64,000 nucleotides of DNA, taken from NCBI RefSeq assembly GCF_025398315.1, contig NZ_JAODOQ010000001.1, positions 3,658,001 to 3,722,000 of the forward strand. Direction: 5' to 3'. Of this stretch, positions 46,581-55,751 are shown one piece after another; within the stretch, counting starts at the first letter, position 1; every line of letters starts with the position of its first letter. The DNA comes from Shewanella phaeophyticola. Lineage in GTDB: Bacteria; Pseudomonadota; Gammaproteobacteria; Enterobacterales; Shewanellaceae. Under the pieces are notes generated by a model, which saw only the letters and a program-made list of their open reading frames with translations, searched no databases and was not told the DNA's origin. The position numbers were made by a program, and so were the translations under genes.

Positions 46581-47165
46581 ATTAAGACACCCACGAGACG
46601 TAATTAAGACATCCAAGATTGTTGGCTAAATATTGAGCGTTGAGCTACGCTTTATTTACCCTTTCCAAACGGTAATCTAAGATTGCCAGACCAAGACTGG
46701 CAATCGTTAGCCTAGAAGATACGCCTGCTCCTGTAAATAGAAAGTTGTCACTGCTGTTCTCGTGTGGTGCGTAAGGCATTCTTGTGTGGAATTGATAATT
46801 CAACAGGTGAGAACTTTGAGCATCGGCGTGAGTGCGTTGATTCACGCATTCTAGAGTTAACGACCATCTTTGCCATTGATATCTGTGCTTATGCATTCTT
46901 TGTAATGAACAGGGAGTGTAACCATCTGCATGTGGTGTTAAAAGTTGATGCTGATAAAGCAAAACAATGGTCAGATAAAGAAGTGCTTATACAGTGGCAC
47001 AAGTGCTTTAAGGGCACGTTGCTCAAAAATAATTAAGACATCCATAATTATTTCATCGTAACTACGACTATGATGCGGCAGGTAATATCCTTGTTAAAGG
47101 CGATTACGTCAGTCAGTATCTATACGGTAGTGTAGGAAAAGGAAAATAATTAAGACGCCTATAAT
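46581..47165 (+). repeat. Copies of the 17-bp ATTAAGAC-type repeat around a transposase remnant
   Basis: Copies of ATTAAGAC(A/G)(T/C)C(C/T)ATAAT, or its first 12-14 bases, occur at 46581, 46603, 47032 and 47149. The copies at 46603 and 47032 bracket the transposase remnant, and inverted copies lie at 43844, 43987 and 44011 beyond the chemoreceptor. This pattern fits REP-like sequences mobilised by the Y1-type transposase. Confidence 0.65.
46679..47036 (+). pseudogene. Y1/HUH-type (RAYT/IS200-like) transposase remnant
   Basis: The first frame reads KIARPRLAIVSLEDTP; the second frame continues CHCCSRVVRKAFLCG, HRRECVDSRILELTTIFAID, NHLHVVLKV and KEVLIQWHKCFKG. These are the N-terminal segments of REP-associated tyrosine transposases. 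The HUH metal motif survives as HLH. A frameshift near 46735-46745, an insertion before NHLH and loss of everything after KGTLL make it non-functional. Confidence 0.75.
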
Positions 47166-47383
47166 TATTTCGTCGTAACTACGACTATGATGCCGCAGGT
47201 AATATCTTTGTTAAAGGCGATTATGGCAGTCAATATCTCTACCGTAGTGTAGGAAAAGGGGCTGGCGGTAATGCAGGCTCTAACGCCATTAGGCAGTTTA
47301 TCCGTGGTGGTACAAAAACCTTCACCTATGACAATAACGGTAATCCCTGTGCAAGACCCAATGAAAAGGCTCATCGGAATTGA
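47057..47383 (+). pseudogene. RHS/YD-repeat protein fragments, partially duplicated
   Basis: Two in-frame fragments share RNYDYDAAGNI.VKGDY.SQYL (47057-47149 and 47174-47383). The second continues with SVGKGAGGNAGSNAIRQF, TKTFTYDNNGNP and a stop. YDAAGN and TYDNNGN are RHS/YD-repeat core signatures of large polymorphic toxin or surface proteins. Only about 70 codons of an otherwise very long gene remain. Confidence 0.75.
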
Positions 47384-47393
47384 TGAGCCTTTT
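47364..47393 (+). terminator. Intrinsic terminator
   Basis: AAAAGGCTCATC and GATGAGCCTTTT form a 12-bp stem near the stop of the RHS fragment. It could also serve the convergent TonB receptor gene. Confidence 0.8.
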
Positions 47394-47446
47394 GGTTACT
47401 ATTGAGCTGTGGTTTAACTCTAATCAATAGAGTTAAACTACATTGA

Positions 47447-49633
47447 TTAAAACTTATTGCTATAACTTAACGAAATAGTGCGTCCTCTGCCTGAAAAGTA
47501 CCTATCGTCTAGGTTTTGAGTTTGTGAGTAGAGGGTCTCGTAATCTTCATTTAGAAGATTTTCTATACCTATTCCAAATAATCCAAAGTCAGCTTGATAA
47601 TGTAAACTCAGGTCAACAATGGTGTAGCCTTCAAACTCTTGTCTGTTATCAGTGTAGGCCGCAATACCATGCTGAGTTCTATCAAACAGATGTGAAACCT
47701 GTAGCTTGCCTTTAATATTATTAAGCTCACCTACAGCAAAAGCATTCAACCTTGCAGGTGCTTGGCTGGCATTATTGAGATCAGTATCAACCTCTCCATC
47801 GCCATCAGAGTCGTACTCGCCGTTAATTTTTGAGTAGTTAGCGCCTAAGGTCCAATTACTATTTAAATAGTAATTAATGACCACATCGTAACCCCAAGAT
47901 TCTTGCTTTTCACGAAGTACTTCATATACACCAGACTCATCTGCGGCGAGCCGAGAGCCTAGATCAGTTTGTGATTGATAGAGAGATACCTGACCGCCCC
48001 AGTTACCCATTTCAAAGTTCATACCGACTTCGGTGTTGTCTGTGATCACAGGCTCAACATCAACTAATGTATCGACATCTAATCCCGGTGAGTCGAGCGC
48101 TCGAAGTACACGTCCAACATCGGGCATGTCAAAACCTTCAGAATAAGAAGCGTAAAGCGTAATCGCATCGTTAAGCTCATATACCAGACCTACATTGACC
48201 AGTGTCTCAGTATATGATGGCTTTCCTCCTGCGACCTGGGTGTTGTTGTATGTGGGTAGAGTGACAAAGTCATCTACGTCTAGATCTGCTGATTCATATC
48301 TGGCGCCAGCTGAAATTAGCCAAGAATTAAAAAACTCATATTCAAGTTGCATAAAAGGTGAAGAGGTTATCAAGCTCATCTCTGGCACCCATACTCGGTT
48401 GGTTTGAGCCAGCGTTTGCGAAGTGTTGTCAACAGAATAGTCATAACCCAACAATGCTCTTGAGCCCTCAAAACCAGCGACGTTACTCATTTCATAGCTC
48501 AACTTAATGCCGTATTTATCTGATTCGATTTCAGACTGATCCATCACACCATCGCCACCCGGTGTTAATGCCCAACGCGAAGAAACAGAACCTTCATACA
48601 ACGCAGAGTAATCTTGGTAATAGATTTGGCTGACTAATTTGCCGCCATAGAAAGCTTTGTGGCTGTAATCAAGGGAGGCGGTTGTCACCTCATTTTTAGC
48701 CGGTTCACCAACTGATTCACTTGAATCACCATCCACTGTCGTGGCGTATATACCTTGTTCTCTATCACCTGTTACCGGAATAAGACTGCCATTGTTTTCC
48801 AATTCATAGGTATTCACCATAAGCTGTAAACGCTGCTTGTCGTCAATGTTGTAGCCGGTTTTGATGAATAAATCTGTGGAACCTGAGTCTTGTAATTCTC
48901 CTTGCGCGGTACGGAAACCCACTCGATCGCCATTTGCATCATAAAAAATGCCACGCTCGTGAACCGCTACACCACCTACAAAATCGAACGTTTCAAGTTT
49001 GATGTCGCCTATATAAGTCACTTTATAGCCAAAAGAGTCACTTTCAAGCTCGTCACTTGTGGTGAATCTGGTTTTTATTTCATTATTCCAGTCGCCATTG
49101 CCCGATGCTTGTTTAGTGACTAGGTTTACCACACCACCTGTTGCACCAATGCCTTGGATAGCGTTTGCCCCTTGTACGACTTCAATATGATCTAAAAAAT
49201 CGCTATCGATGGTAAAGCCATCACGAAGCCCATCACGCAGTGAGTTGTGTTGTGAAATTCCATCAATCATGTACAGAGGATTTTTGCCTCGCAGTGTTTC
49301 GGCTGAGCCAGTCATTTTCTGGGAGCTTGGAGAAAACCCCGGAACGGTTTTTTCTAAGATCCCGGCTAATGAATCGTCAATTGCGACCTGGAAACCCAGT
49401 AACTCAGAATCAATAATCGTGACCGTATTTGGGATTGAGTTAGCCGGTTTTTCCATTCGGCTGGCTGTCACTATAATGTGCTCAACCTCTTTATTTTCCT
49501 GCACTATTTCCTGCGAAATGCTCTGATTTTTTTCTTGAATTGTGCCCTGAACAGTGTCCTGAGCGTTAGCATATTGAGGTGCTATTGCACCCAATAATAA
49601 GAAGATTGTGGTGTGCCTTGTCCGTAATGCCAT
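47447..49633 (-). CDS. TonB-dependent siderophore-type receptor
   Basis: A 728-residue receptor with a signal peptide (FLLLGAIAPQYANA) and TonB-box-like EHIIVTASRMEKPA. A plug (SAETLRGKNPLYMIDGISQ, IEVVQGANAIQGIGATGGVV) and a 22-strand-type barrel with YASYSEGFDMPDVGRVLR follow. The C-terminus has the receptor signature GIGIENLLNEDYETLYSQ and terminal Phe. A Fur-like box lies about 50 bases upstream. It is divergent from a Zn/Mn-type ABC transporter, so the ligand could be a ferric siderophore or another metal chelate. Confidence 0.9.
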   Translation of the reverse strand: MALRTRHTTIFLLLGAIAPQYANAQDTVQGTIQEKNQSISQEIVQENKEVEHIIVTASRMEKPANSIPNTVTIIDSELLGFQVAIDDSLAGILEKTVPGFSPSSQKMTGSAETLRGKNPLYMIDGISQHNSLRDGLRDGFTIDSDFLDHIEVVQGANAIQGIGATGGVVNLVTKQASGNGDWNNEIKTRFTTSDELESDSFGYKVTYIGDIKLETFDFVGGVAVHERGIFYDANGDRVGFRTAQGELQDSGSTDLFIKTGYNIDDKQRLQLMVNTYELENNGSLIPVTGDREQGIYATTVDGDSSESVGEPAKNEVTTASLDYSHKAFYGGKLVSQIYYQDYSALYEGSVSSRWALTPGGDGVMDQSEIESDKYGIKLSYEMSNVAGFEGSRALLGYDYSVDNTSQTLAQTNRVWVPEMSLITSSPFMQLEYEFFNSWLISAGARYESADLDVDDFVTLPTYNNTQVAGGKPSYTETLVNVGLVYELNDAITLYASYSEGFDMPDVGRVLRALDSPGLDVDTLVDVEPVITDNTEVGMNFEMGNWGGQVSLYQSQTDLGSRLAADESGVYEVLREKQESWGYDVVINYYLNSNWTLGANYSKINGEYDSDGDGEVDTDLNNASQAPARLNAFAVGELNNIKGKLQVSHLFDRTQHGIAAYTDNRQEFEGYTIVDLSLHYQADFGLFGIGIENLLNEDYETLYSQTQNLDDRYFSGRGRTISLSYSNKF

Positions 49634-49683
49634 GTGTTTATTTCTCTACTGGAGGGGAAATGTGAAGCTAATCAGTTAACAAT

Positions 49684-49702
49684 GGTAATGATTGCGATTA
49701 TC
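49684..49702 (-). promoter_or_regulatory. Fur-like box upstream of the TonB receptor
   Basis: GGTAATGATTGCGATTATC matches 14 of 19 positions of the classical Fur consensus GATAATGATAATCATTATC. It lies 50 bases upstream of the receptor start. Confidence 0.55.
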
Positions 49703-49923
49703 AATTGCAACATAGAGATATCATCAGCACCAACATGTCAACACTCAACAACGTCAAAAACCAGCATAATAAACCTATTTAAAATGACAGTGTTTGATAA
49801 ATATTTAATGTAAAAGTGCTTAATTTACAAATTGATATTAAACTTTACTCTTGAGTTTTATAACGATGAGCAGCGCTTAGAAAGGAGGGTCAAGGCATGA
49901 TTGTAAAGATGAAACTTATTGTA

Positions 49924-49939
49924 TAACGCATTCGCGTTA
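49924..49939. promoter_or_regulatory. Palindrome in the receptor/ABC intergenic region
   Basis: TAACGC-ATTC-GCGTTA is a perfect 6-bp inverted repeat within a wider imperfect symmetry (GTATAACGC...GCGTTACATAAC), 250 bases before the ABC operon. It is a candidate operator, for example for a metal regulator. The rest of this 557-base gap shows no gene. Confidence 0.4.
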
Positions 49940-50190
49940 CATAACCTAAGCGAGGAACAATAAACACCTTTTAACTGCCATAAATAATGGTTGGCACCGT
50001 TTTTTTCTTTGTCGATAAGCCCTTGCCATTGGTTAGAGGTTAACGTTTAATAACAGGATAAAATTTAATTGGTAAGCTTACAAAATGGGCTTTAACTAAC
50101 CTCAACTTATGCCCTGCTGTTCACTCATACTGACGTAACATTAATTTCCACTTTGCCTGTCATTAAGATGATCCGCTGAAGGAATATGTA

Positions 50191-51081
50191 ATGAGCAAAT
50201 TTTTAAAAGCCCTAACGGGAATAGCTGCAGCCCTTTTTTTGATTGGCTTCGCTTTTTTCCTGTTCAACTCTTTCAGTAATGATGCATCCCAAAGCCTCAC
50301 TGTCAATTCAGCAAAAGAGCATAAGCTCACTATCTTCACCAGTATCCTTCCGCAAGAGTACTTTGTTGACCGAATTGGCGGAGATCGGGTGCAAGTTCAG
50401 GCGTTAGTGACACCGGGAAGCAGCCCTGCGACTTATGAGCCTACACCACGTCAAATGGCCGCCTTATCGGAGGCTGAACTTTTCTTTCGTATTGGTGTGC
50501 CGTTCGAAAATGCATTTATTCCAAAAATCGATTCAATGACCAAACAGCTTCACATTGTTGATACGCGCAAAGGGATCACGATTAAAGGTAACGATCCACA
50601 CATTTGGCTCAGTCCGCGACTTGTTAAACTGCAGGCTCGCACCATTGCTGAGGCAATCATCGAAAAAGACCCCGCGGGCAAAGCTGACTATGAGAAAAAT
50701 CTAGCCGAGTTATTGAAGGATTTAGATGCACTCGATGCGCTGCTTACCAAGGCATTGGCCCCAGTAAAGGGTAAAACCTTTATGGTATTTCATCCATCTT
50801 GGGGATATTTTGCTGATGCCTATGGTCTCGAGCAACAATCTATCGAAGTGGAAGGAAAAGAACCCAGCGGCAGACAATTGATCAGAATGGTAGAACTGTC
50901 GCAAAATGAAGATGTACGCGTCATCTTTGTTCAACCGCAATTTAACATGGCTTCGGCCAACCGCATCGCTAAGGCAATCAATGGCGTAGTTGTGCCAATT
51001 GACCCTCTTGCACGAGATTACATTGGTAATTTACAACAAGTCGCCACTACCGTTCTGGAGGCGTTGCAACAGCAGGATTAA
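50191..51081 (+). CDS. Zinc/manganese-type ABC transporter substrate-binding protein
   Basis: A 296-residue ZnuA/TroA-family (cluster A-I) protein with an N-terminal membrane anchor or signal (IAAALFLIGFAFFLFNSF). It has FTSILPQEYFVDRIGGDRVQ, YEPTPRQMAALSEAELFFRI, NDPHIWLSPRLVKLQ, FMVFHPSWGYFADAYGL and VVPIDPLARDY. Two His ligands (DPHIW, FHPSW) and the Asp (IDPLA) are present. The first ligand position, usually His in PH.YEPTP, is Ala80 (SPATYEPTP). There is no His-rich loop. It is the first gene of a three-gene operon. Confidence 0.85.
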   Translation: MSKFLKALTGIAAALFLIGFAFFLFNSFSNDASQSLTVNSAKEHKLTIFTSILPQEYFVDRIGGDRVQVQALVTPGSSPATYEPTPRQMAALSEAELFFRIGVPFENAFIPKIDSMTKQLHIVDTRKGITIKGNDPHIWLSPRLVKLQARTIAEAIIEKDPAGKADYEKNLAELLKDLDALDALLTKALAPVKGKTFMVFHPSWGYFADAYGLEQQSIEVEGKEPSGRQLIRMVELSQNEDVRVIFVQPQFNMASANRIAKAINGVVVPIDPLARDYIGNLQQVATTVLEALQQQD

Positions 51082-51095
51082 CAAAGGCTTTGAAG

Positions 51096-51887
51096 ATGGA
51101 CAATGTCGTAATACAGTTCAGCGATGTTTGCTTTGCATATGATCAACAAGAAGTTTTACACAACATCGACCTGTCAATACCCAACAAGAGTTTGGTGGGC
51201 GTAGTTGGGCCCAATGGCGGCGGTAAAACCACACTGGTAAAACTCACCTTAGGGCTTCTCAAACCAAGTCGCGGGACGGTAAAGGTCTTCGGCGAAGCGC
51301 CTGAGCGCCGTAGACACAGTATAGGATATGTACCGCAGCATCTGAGTTTCGATCCGGAGTTTCCGGTGAGTGCACTTGATGTTGTGCTTATGGGGCGAGC
51401 AGATCGACATTGGTTTGAGCCTTACCGGCGGCGCGATCGCATTAAAGCCGTTGAAGCGCTTGAGCGGGTAAATCTTGCCCACTTGAGCCATCGCTCTTTA
51501 GCACATTTATCGGGAGGTGAGCGCCAACGTGCACTCATCGCACAGGCGTTAGTGTCAAACCCCGAACTGCTGATACTCGACGAACCTACCGCCAACGTTG
51601 ATACCAATGTTGAACACCAAATTTATGAGTTGTTGCACGAACTGAATAAGCAAATGACCATTGTGGTGGTATCGCACAACCTTAACGTGGTAACTCGCCA
51701 TGCTTCACATTTAGCCTGCGTAAACCGCTCGGCATCGCTTGTTTGCGTTGACGAAATTACTGAAGGACAACTTAGCGCATTTCATCGCGGTGATATGACC
51801 GTGATTCAGCATGCGCAAGACTGTCATGTCCATGACGCTAGCAATGTGATGTGTGAACCTCACCACGGCAAGGAGACTCATTTATGA
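51096..51887 (+). CDS. ABC transporter ATPase of the Zn/Mn family
   Basis: A 263-residue ATPase (from ATG 51096; TTG 51090 is an alternative). Walker A is GPNGGGKTTLVKL, the signature is LSGGERQRALIAQAL, Walker B is LLILDEPTANVD, and the H-loop is VVVSHNL. The tail is histidine-rich (HAQDCHVHDASNVMCEPHHG), as in some ZnuC-like proteins, and may sense or buffer metal. The 3' end overlaps the permease start by four bases (ATGA). Confidence 0.9.
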   Translation: MDNVVIQFSDVCFAYDQQEVLHNIDLSIPNKSLVGVVGPNGGGKTTLVKLTLGLLKPSRGTVKVFGEAPERRRHSIGYVPQHLSFDPEFPVSALDVVLMGRADRHWFEPYRRRDRIKAVEALERVNLAHLSHRSLAHLSGGERQRALIAQALVSNPELLILDEPTANVDTNVEHQIYELLHELNKQMTIVVVSHNLNVVTRHASHLACVNRSASLVCVDEITEGQLSAFHRGDMTVIQHAQDCHVHDASNVMCEPHHGKETHL

Positions 51888-52747
51888 GCTTGTTCTGGGA
51901 ACACCTTGTTAATCATACGTTTCTTCAATATGCCATTGTAGGCGGTTTATTGGCGTCACTGGCCTGCGGGGTAGTCGGCAGCTTTGTGGTGGCACGCCGA
52001 GCAACTTATGTTGCAGGGGCAATTGCACACTGCGTATTAGGAGGCATGGGAGCGGCGCGTTATTTGCAACGCGTACACGACATAGAATGGATGACTCCGC
52101 TGCTGGGTGCTACGGTGGCAGCAGTCATTGCAGCACTGATTGTCGCGGCGGTCACGGCTTCTGGACGACAACGTGAAGACACTGTCCTATCTGCCATATG
52201 AGCCATAGGAATGGCTGTCGGGATCAGCTTTATTACAGCCACGCCCGGATACTACGAAGACTTGATGAGCTATCTTTTTGGCAATATTTTGATGATAGGT
52301 ACAGCCGATCTGCAACATATGGCGGTGTTGGATGCGGTGATTGTCATTCTGATGCTGCTGTTTTATGACAAGTTTTTGGTAATAAGTTTTCAACCCGAAC
52401 TCGCAAAACTGCGTGGGATCCGCGTACGCGCTTATCACACCTTACTGCTTGTACTCATTTCGCTAACGGTAGTCTTGCTAACCCAAGTGGTTGGCCTGGT
52501 GATGGTGATTGCCCTTCTGACTCTACCCGCAGCGACTGCACTGCATTTTTCCCAGCGACTGTGGATAGCCATGCTTATCGCAACGTCATTGTGCTTCTTG
52601 TTTACGGTAAGTGGCATCGCTTTAAGCTATGGATCAGAACTTCCTGCTGGAGCAACAGTTATTCAAGTAGCCGGAGGGACTTACCTATTCGCCATAGCCA
52701 GCAAATGGTTGTGGAAAAAGCGTAATAAAATCGATCAACGGCATTAG
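51884..52747 (+). pseudogene. ABC transporter permease of the Zn/Mn family with an in-frame TGA
   Basis: A ZnuB/TroC-type permease of about 287 residues with 8-9 transmembrane segments: FVVARRATYVAGAIAHCVLG, GISFITATPGYYEDLMSYLF and TLLLVLISLTVVLLTQVVGL. A TGA at 52199-52201 stands where relatives usually have Trp (SAI-W-AIGMAV). The frame is the same before and after, so one G-to-A change (TGG to TGA) explains it. It is either a nonsense mutation that would disable the transporter, or a base-call error. It is translationally coupled to the ATPase. Confidence 0.85.
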
Positions 52748-53006
52748 AGCCACACACTGACACAACCAAGACTGCGACATGCGGGCACAACACTCGAAGT
52801 CTATAACAATCCTTTGGTGGCTTTTAATCCCACTAAATTATTTATTACTATCTTCCATAGGTCATTATCATGCATATAAAAAGAAGCGGTGAATAGCGCA
52901 TTGTTAAGCGCAACTTATTGTTTTACTGTAGACAACATAAGATAAATTACGCAGTTGATACCGATAACGGCAAATACATGACGCTTTACACATAAAGGGA
53001 AATAAA

Positions 53007-53465
53007 ATGTATAAACACACTTCAATACTGGCACTTGTTATGGTGCTGCTAATGGGTTGCTCTGGCACTGTACCCACCTTAGGGGTCACCGCCGGAAAAT
53101 TAACGCCATGCCCAGATTCGCCCAACTGCGTGAATAGTCAGCAAGCAACTACAGATGAAGAGCATTATATTGAGCCGATTGCGTTTAGCGGCTCAACTCA
53201 ACAAGCTCAAGTCGGCCTATTGCATGTATTAAAAGCGGCAGAGCGAGCGAGTATTGTGGTGGTAGAAGATAATTATATTCGGGTTGAATTTACGTCGCAG
53301 ATTATGCGCTTTGTTGACGATGTTGAGTTTTACTTTCCGTCAGCTGAGTCAGGTAACATCATGATTCAGGTAAGGTCAGCCTCACGTGTGGGTCACTCAG
53401 ACTTTGGGGTTAACCGTGAACGAATTGAACAGATTAGAGCCGAGTTTAACGCGTTACCACAATAA
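53007..53465 (+). CDS. DUF1499-family lipoprotein
   Basis: A 152-residue lipoprotein (MVLLMGCSG lipobox) with the DUF1499 hallmarks LTPCPDSPNCVNSQ near the start of the mature protein, RVEFTSQIMRFVDDVEFYF in the middle, and SASRVGHSDFGVNRERIEQI at the end. Its role is unknown. It stands alone, 259 bases after the permease, where I see nothing else, and has its own terminator. Confidence 0.87.
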   Translation: MYKHTSILALVMVLLMGCSGTVPTLGVTAGKLTPCPDSPNCVNSQQATTDEEHYIEPIAFSGSTQQAQVGLLHVLKAAERASIVVVEDNYIRVEFTSQIMRFVDDVEFYFPSAESGNIMIQVRSASRVGHSDFGVNRERIEQIRAEFNALPQ

Positions 53466-53551
53466 TAGACTGCAACATTAAAAAGTCGCAGTAGCAAGCC
53501 GCTTAAGCAAACTGGCTTTGTAATGCCGTAGTTCTCTGCGATTTAGGGTTA

Positions 53552-53592
53552 ATGGCTATGCCGACGTGATAAACGTCAGCATAGCCATTTGT
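53552..53592 (+). terminator. Intrinsic terminator of the DUF1499 gene
   Basis: ATGGCTATGCCGACGT and ACGTCAGCATAGCCAT make a 16-base, near-perfect stem. It is followed by TTGTTTTTTATT. Confidence 0.88.
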
Positions 53593-53612
53593 TTTTTATT
53601 AGCGTTAAACCA

Positions 53613-54210
53613 CTATTCCGCTAATTTGTCGGCCAACAGCTCAAGTCTATCCTGACTCCCAAAATGGCTCGTTTTGGTAAATATAGCTAGGTACACCTAG
53701 CAAACCTTTTTCAATCGCAGCTGTAGTATTGGCTTCGTAAATCGCGTCAATTTCACTCGATGATGCCTGTGCAATAACCTTATCTGAATCAAGCTGCAAT
53801 GATGTGAGGATCTGCTGTATCAATGCAACATCTGCAATGTTTTGATCTTTTGCCCAACAAGCCGCCAGCATTTGCGCGACAAACTCAGCAGGGTTTTGTC
53901 CCATTTGTTGTAGCGCAATAGTACATTTGTCGGCCAAGCTTGGGTCTGCTGGGAAAAAAGCCGGATGAAGCGTAAGGGGTAATTGGCGTTTTTTAGACCA
54001 GCGCGCTAATTCAATTAAACGATAATCTTGTCTCGCTTGCGGACGTTGCTTTACCGGTAACACGCCTCGCTCGGCAAACAGTTTGCCAAGTTTTATCGGC
54101 TTATAGTCAATGGCGGTGTGATGCTCTGCCGCAATGGCGGTAAACGTATGGTGACCTAAATAGGCATATGGAGAAAGGCTAGTAAAGTAATACTCAATGG
54201 CAGTTTTCAT
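53613..54210 (-). pseudogene. DsbA-family isomerase (HCCA-isomerase-like), frameshift near the C-terminus
   Basis: The product resembles 2-hydroxychromene-2-carboxylate isomerase: FTSLSPYAYLGHHTF (active-site Ser in place of the DsbA cysteines), YKPIKLGKLFAERG, LHPAFFPADPSLADK and GVPSYIYQNEPFW. The frame then ends early at 53647. One extra G in GGG (53658-53660 on the plus strand) explains this, since its removal continues SQDRLELLADKLAE to the stop at 53613, the normal family ending. Missing about 13 C-terminal residues may or may not abolish activity. The substrate is unknown. Confidence 0.85.
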
Positions 54211-54420
54211 GTTTCGCGTTACCGATTAAAAAGTGATAAATGTAATGGTTTAATAGCGCTTTAAAAACCATAGATTAACCTTATCCTGCAACGTTTGATA
54301 CTGTCTAGCAATGATTTATGAACAAATGTTCTAGTTTATTCATAAAGTCAGTATCATTCCTAGAATCCGCTCCTTGAAGCTCTTCAAATAAAGTATTGCT
54401 GCGGTTGAGTAAGCTTAGTT

Positions 54421-55665
54421 TTACTCAGCCAACAAAGGTGCTAAAACAGTTAACTCACCATCAATAGGCTCGTTAATGGTTAACCCTAAAATATCCGCAA
54501 TGAGTGGATATAGGTGAATATTATCGGCGTGGTCAATATGTTGTTGATTAAATGCAGACTCTTGAGCATATAACACTGTGTTCATGTCGCTGATAACATT
54601 AGCATCGTAGCCATGTTTACCTGTTACTCCTGCGCGCGCATCGGTACTGGTAATGTAATGTTGGTTGCTGATGAGTACTGCATCACCAATCGATAGATTA
54701 TCGCTAAAGTGTAAATTGGCAGGCACATCGTCACGGCGATAAAACTGCAAGCCTGGCACTTTATTAGCTAATAAGGCTAATGCGTCTAAATCTTGTTGCT
54801 TGTTATCGCCAATGGCAGTGACTAACGAAAAAGCGGCGTCGTTATTAAAGCTAAATTTATCTTTTAATGCTGGAGCTTCATCAAACAGTTTGTCGGTATA
54901 CATTCGTGGAAATTGCGCCACATTGGTCATGCCATGATCAGAAGTAATAATCACGTTCACTGAAAATGGTAATGCCTTAATGCCTGCAAGTAGCTGCCCT
55001 ATGGCCTGATCAACTTGGTTAACCGCTTGGCGCGTTTGGCTAGAATCTGGGCCGTGAATATGCCCTGCAGTGTCAACATCTGAAAAGTATAATGTCACAA
55101 ATTGGGGGCGCTGATCTTGCGGTAAATTAAGCCATTGTAATATCTGTTCAACCCGCTGATTATTTGGGGTATCGTCATTATAGGGTAACCAATAATCTGG
55201 GCGCTGACCGGCAATTTCCGCTTCTGATCCTGGCCAAAAATACGTTGCACTTTTCATACCTTGTTGGCCTGCCAATGACCATAAGGGTACGCCTTGATAA
55301 AAACGTCCGTCGGTAACGGCTTGCTTTATATTCATTGCATAGGTTTGCTGCAATTGTTGATGATAAAAACGATTGGCAACAATACCGTGATGCGCAGGAT
55401 AAAGACCTGTGACTAAAGTGATATGGTTAGGAAATGTCACCGTTGGAAACGATGGTTTAAATTGAGTCACCTGAGCGGCATTGCGCGCAAATTCAGTTAT
55501 AAACGTTGGCTTATGCAGTTGGGTGTAATCATGACGGTATCCATCAATAGACACCAGCACAACATAAGGTTTGTCAGCTTGCATCATATTAATTGTGGGA
55601 GATGTACATCCCAAATTTAAACATAGACCGCTAAATAGCAACCCGATAATTAGCTTTACCTTCAT
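54421..55665 (-). CDS. Nucleotide pyrophosphatase/phosphodiesterase-family lipoprotein
   Basis: A 414-residue alkaline-phosphatase-superfamily enzyme of the ecto-NPP type, with a lipoprotein signal (LFSGLCLNLGCTSP). Metal and nucleophile motifs are present: VLVSIDGYRHDY, FPTVTFPNHITLVTGLYPAHHG (Thr nucleophile in TFPNH), YFSDVDTAGHIHGPDS, VIITSDHGMT and TGKHGYDA. It should hydrolyse phosphodiester or pyrophosphate bonds in the periplasm or at the cell surface. No Pho-box array is visible upstream, only a single ATGACA. Confidence 0.9.
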   Translation of the reverse strand: MKVKLIIGLLFSGLCLNLGCTSPTINMMQADKPYVVLVSIDGYRHDYTQLHKPTFITEFARNAAQVTQFKPSFPTVTFPNHITLVTGLYPAHHGIVANRFYHQQLQQTYAMNIKQAVTDGRFYQGVPLWSLAGQQGMKSATYFWPGSEAEIAGQRPDYWLPYNDDTPNNQRVEQILQWLNLPQDQRPQFVTLYFSDVDTAGHIHGPDSSQTRQAVNQVDQAIGQLLAGIKALPFSVNVIITSDHGMTNVAQFPRMYTDKLFDEAPALKDKFSFNNDAAFSLVTAIGDNKQQDLDALALLANKVPGLQFYRRDDVPANLHFSDNLSIGDAVLISNQHYITSTDARAGVTGKHGYDANVISDMNTVLYAQESAFNQQHIDHADNIHLYPLIADILGLTINEPIDGELTVLAPLLAE

Positions 55666-55751
55666 AACAATATCTCAATGATTTTAGTGATTATAATAAC
55701 AATAAAATATGACAGCTTTATTGATATCGATAAGCTCTTGATACAACAAAT

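Noticed and set aside
46645-46962. Minus-strand ORF of 105 codons
   Set aside because: It is the antisense of the transposase remnant; the opposite strand has recognisable family motifs.
55666-55750. Pho box upstream of the phosphodiesterase gene
   Set aside because: Only one ATGACA is present, with no 11-base repeats, so it does not meet the pattern seen at the two Pho loci.
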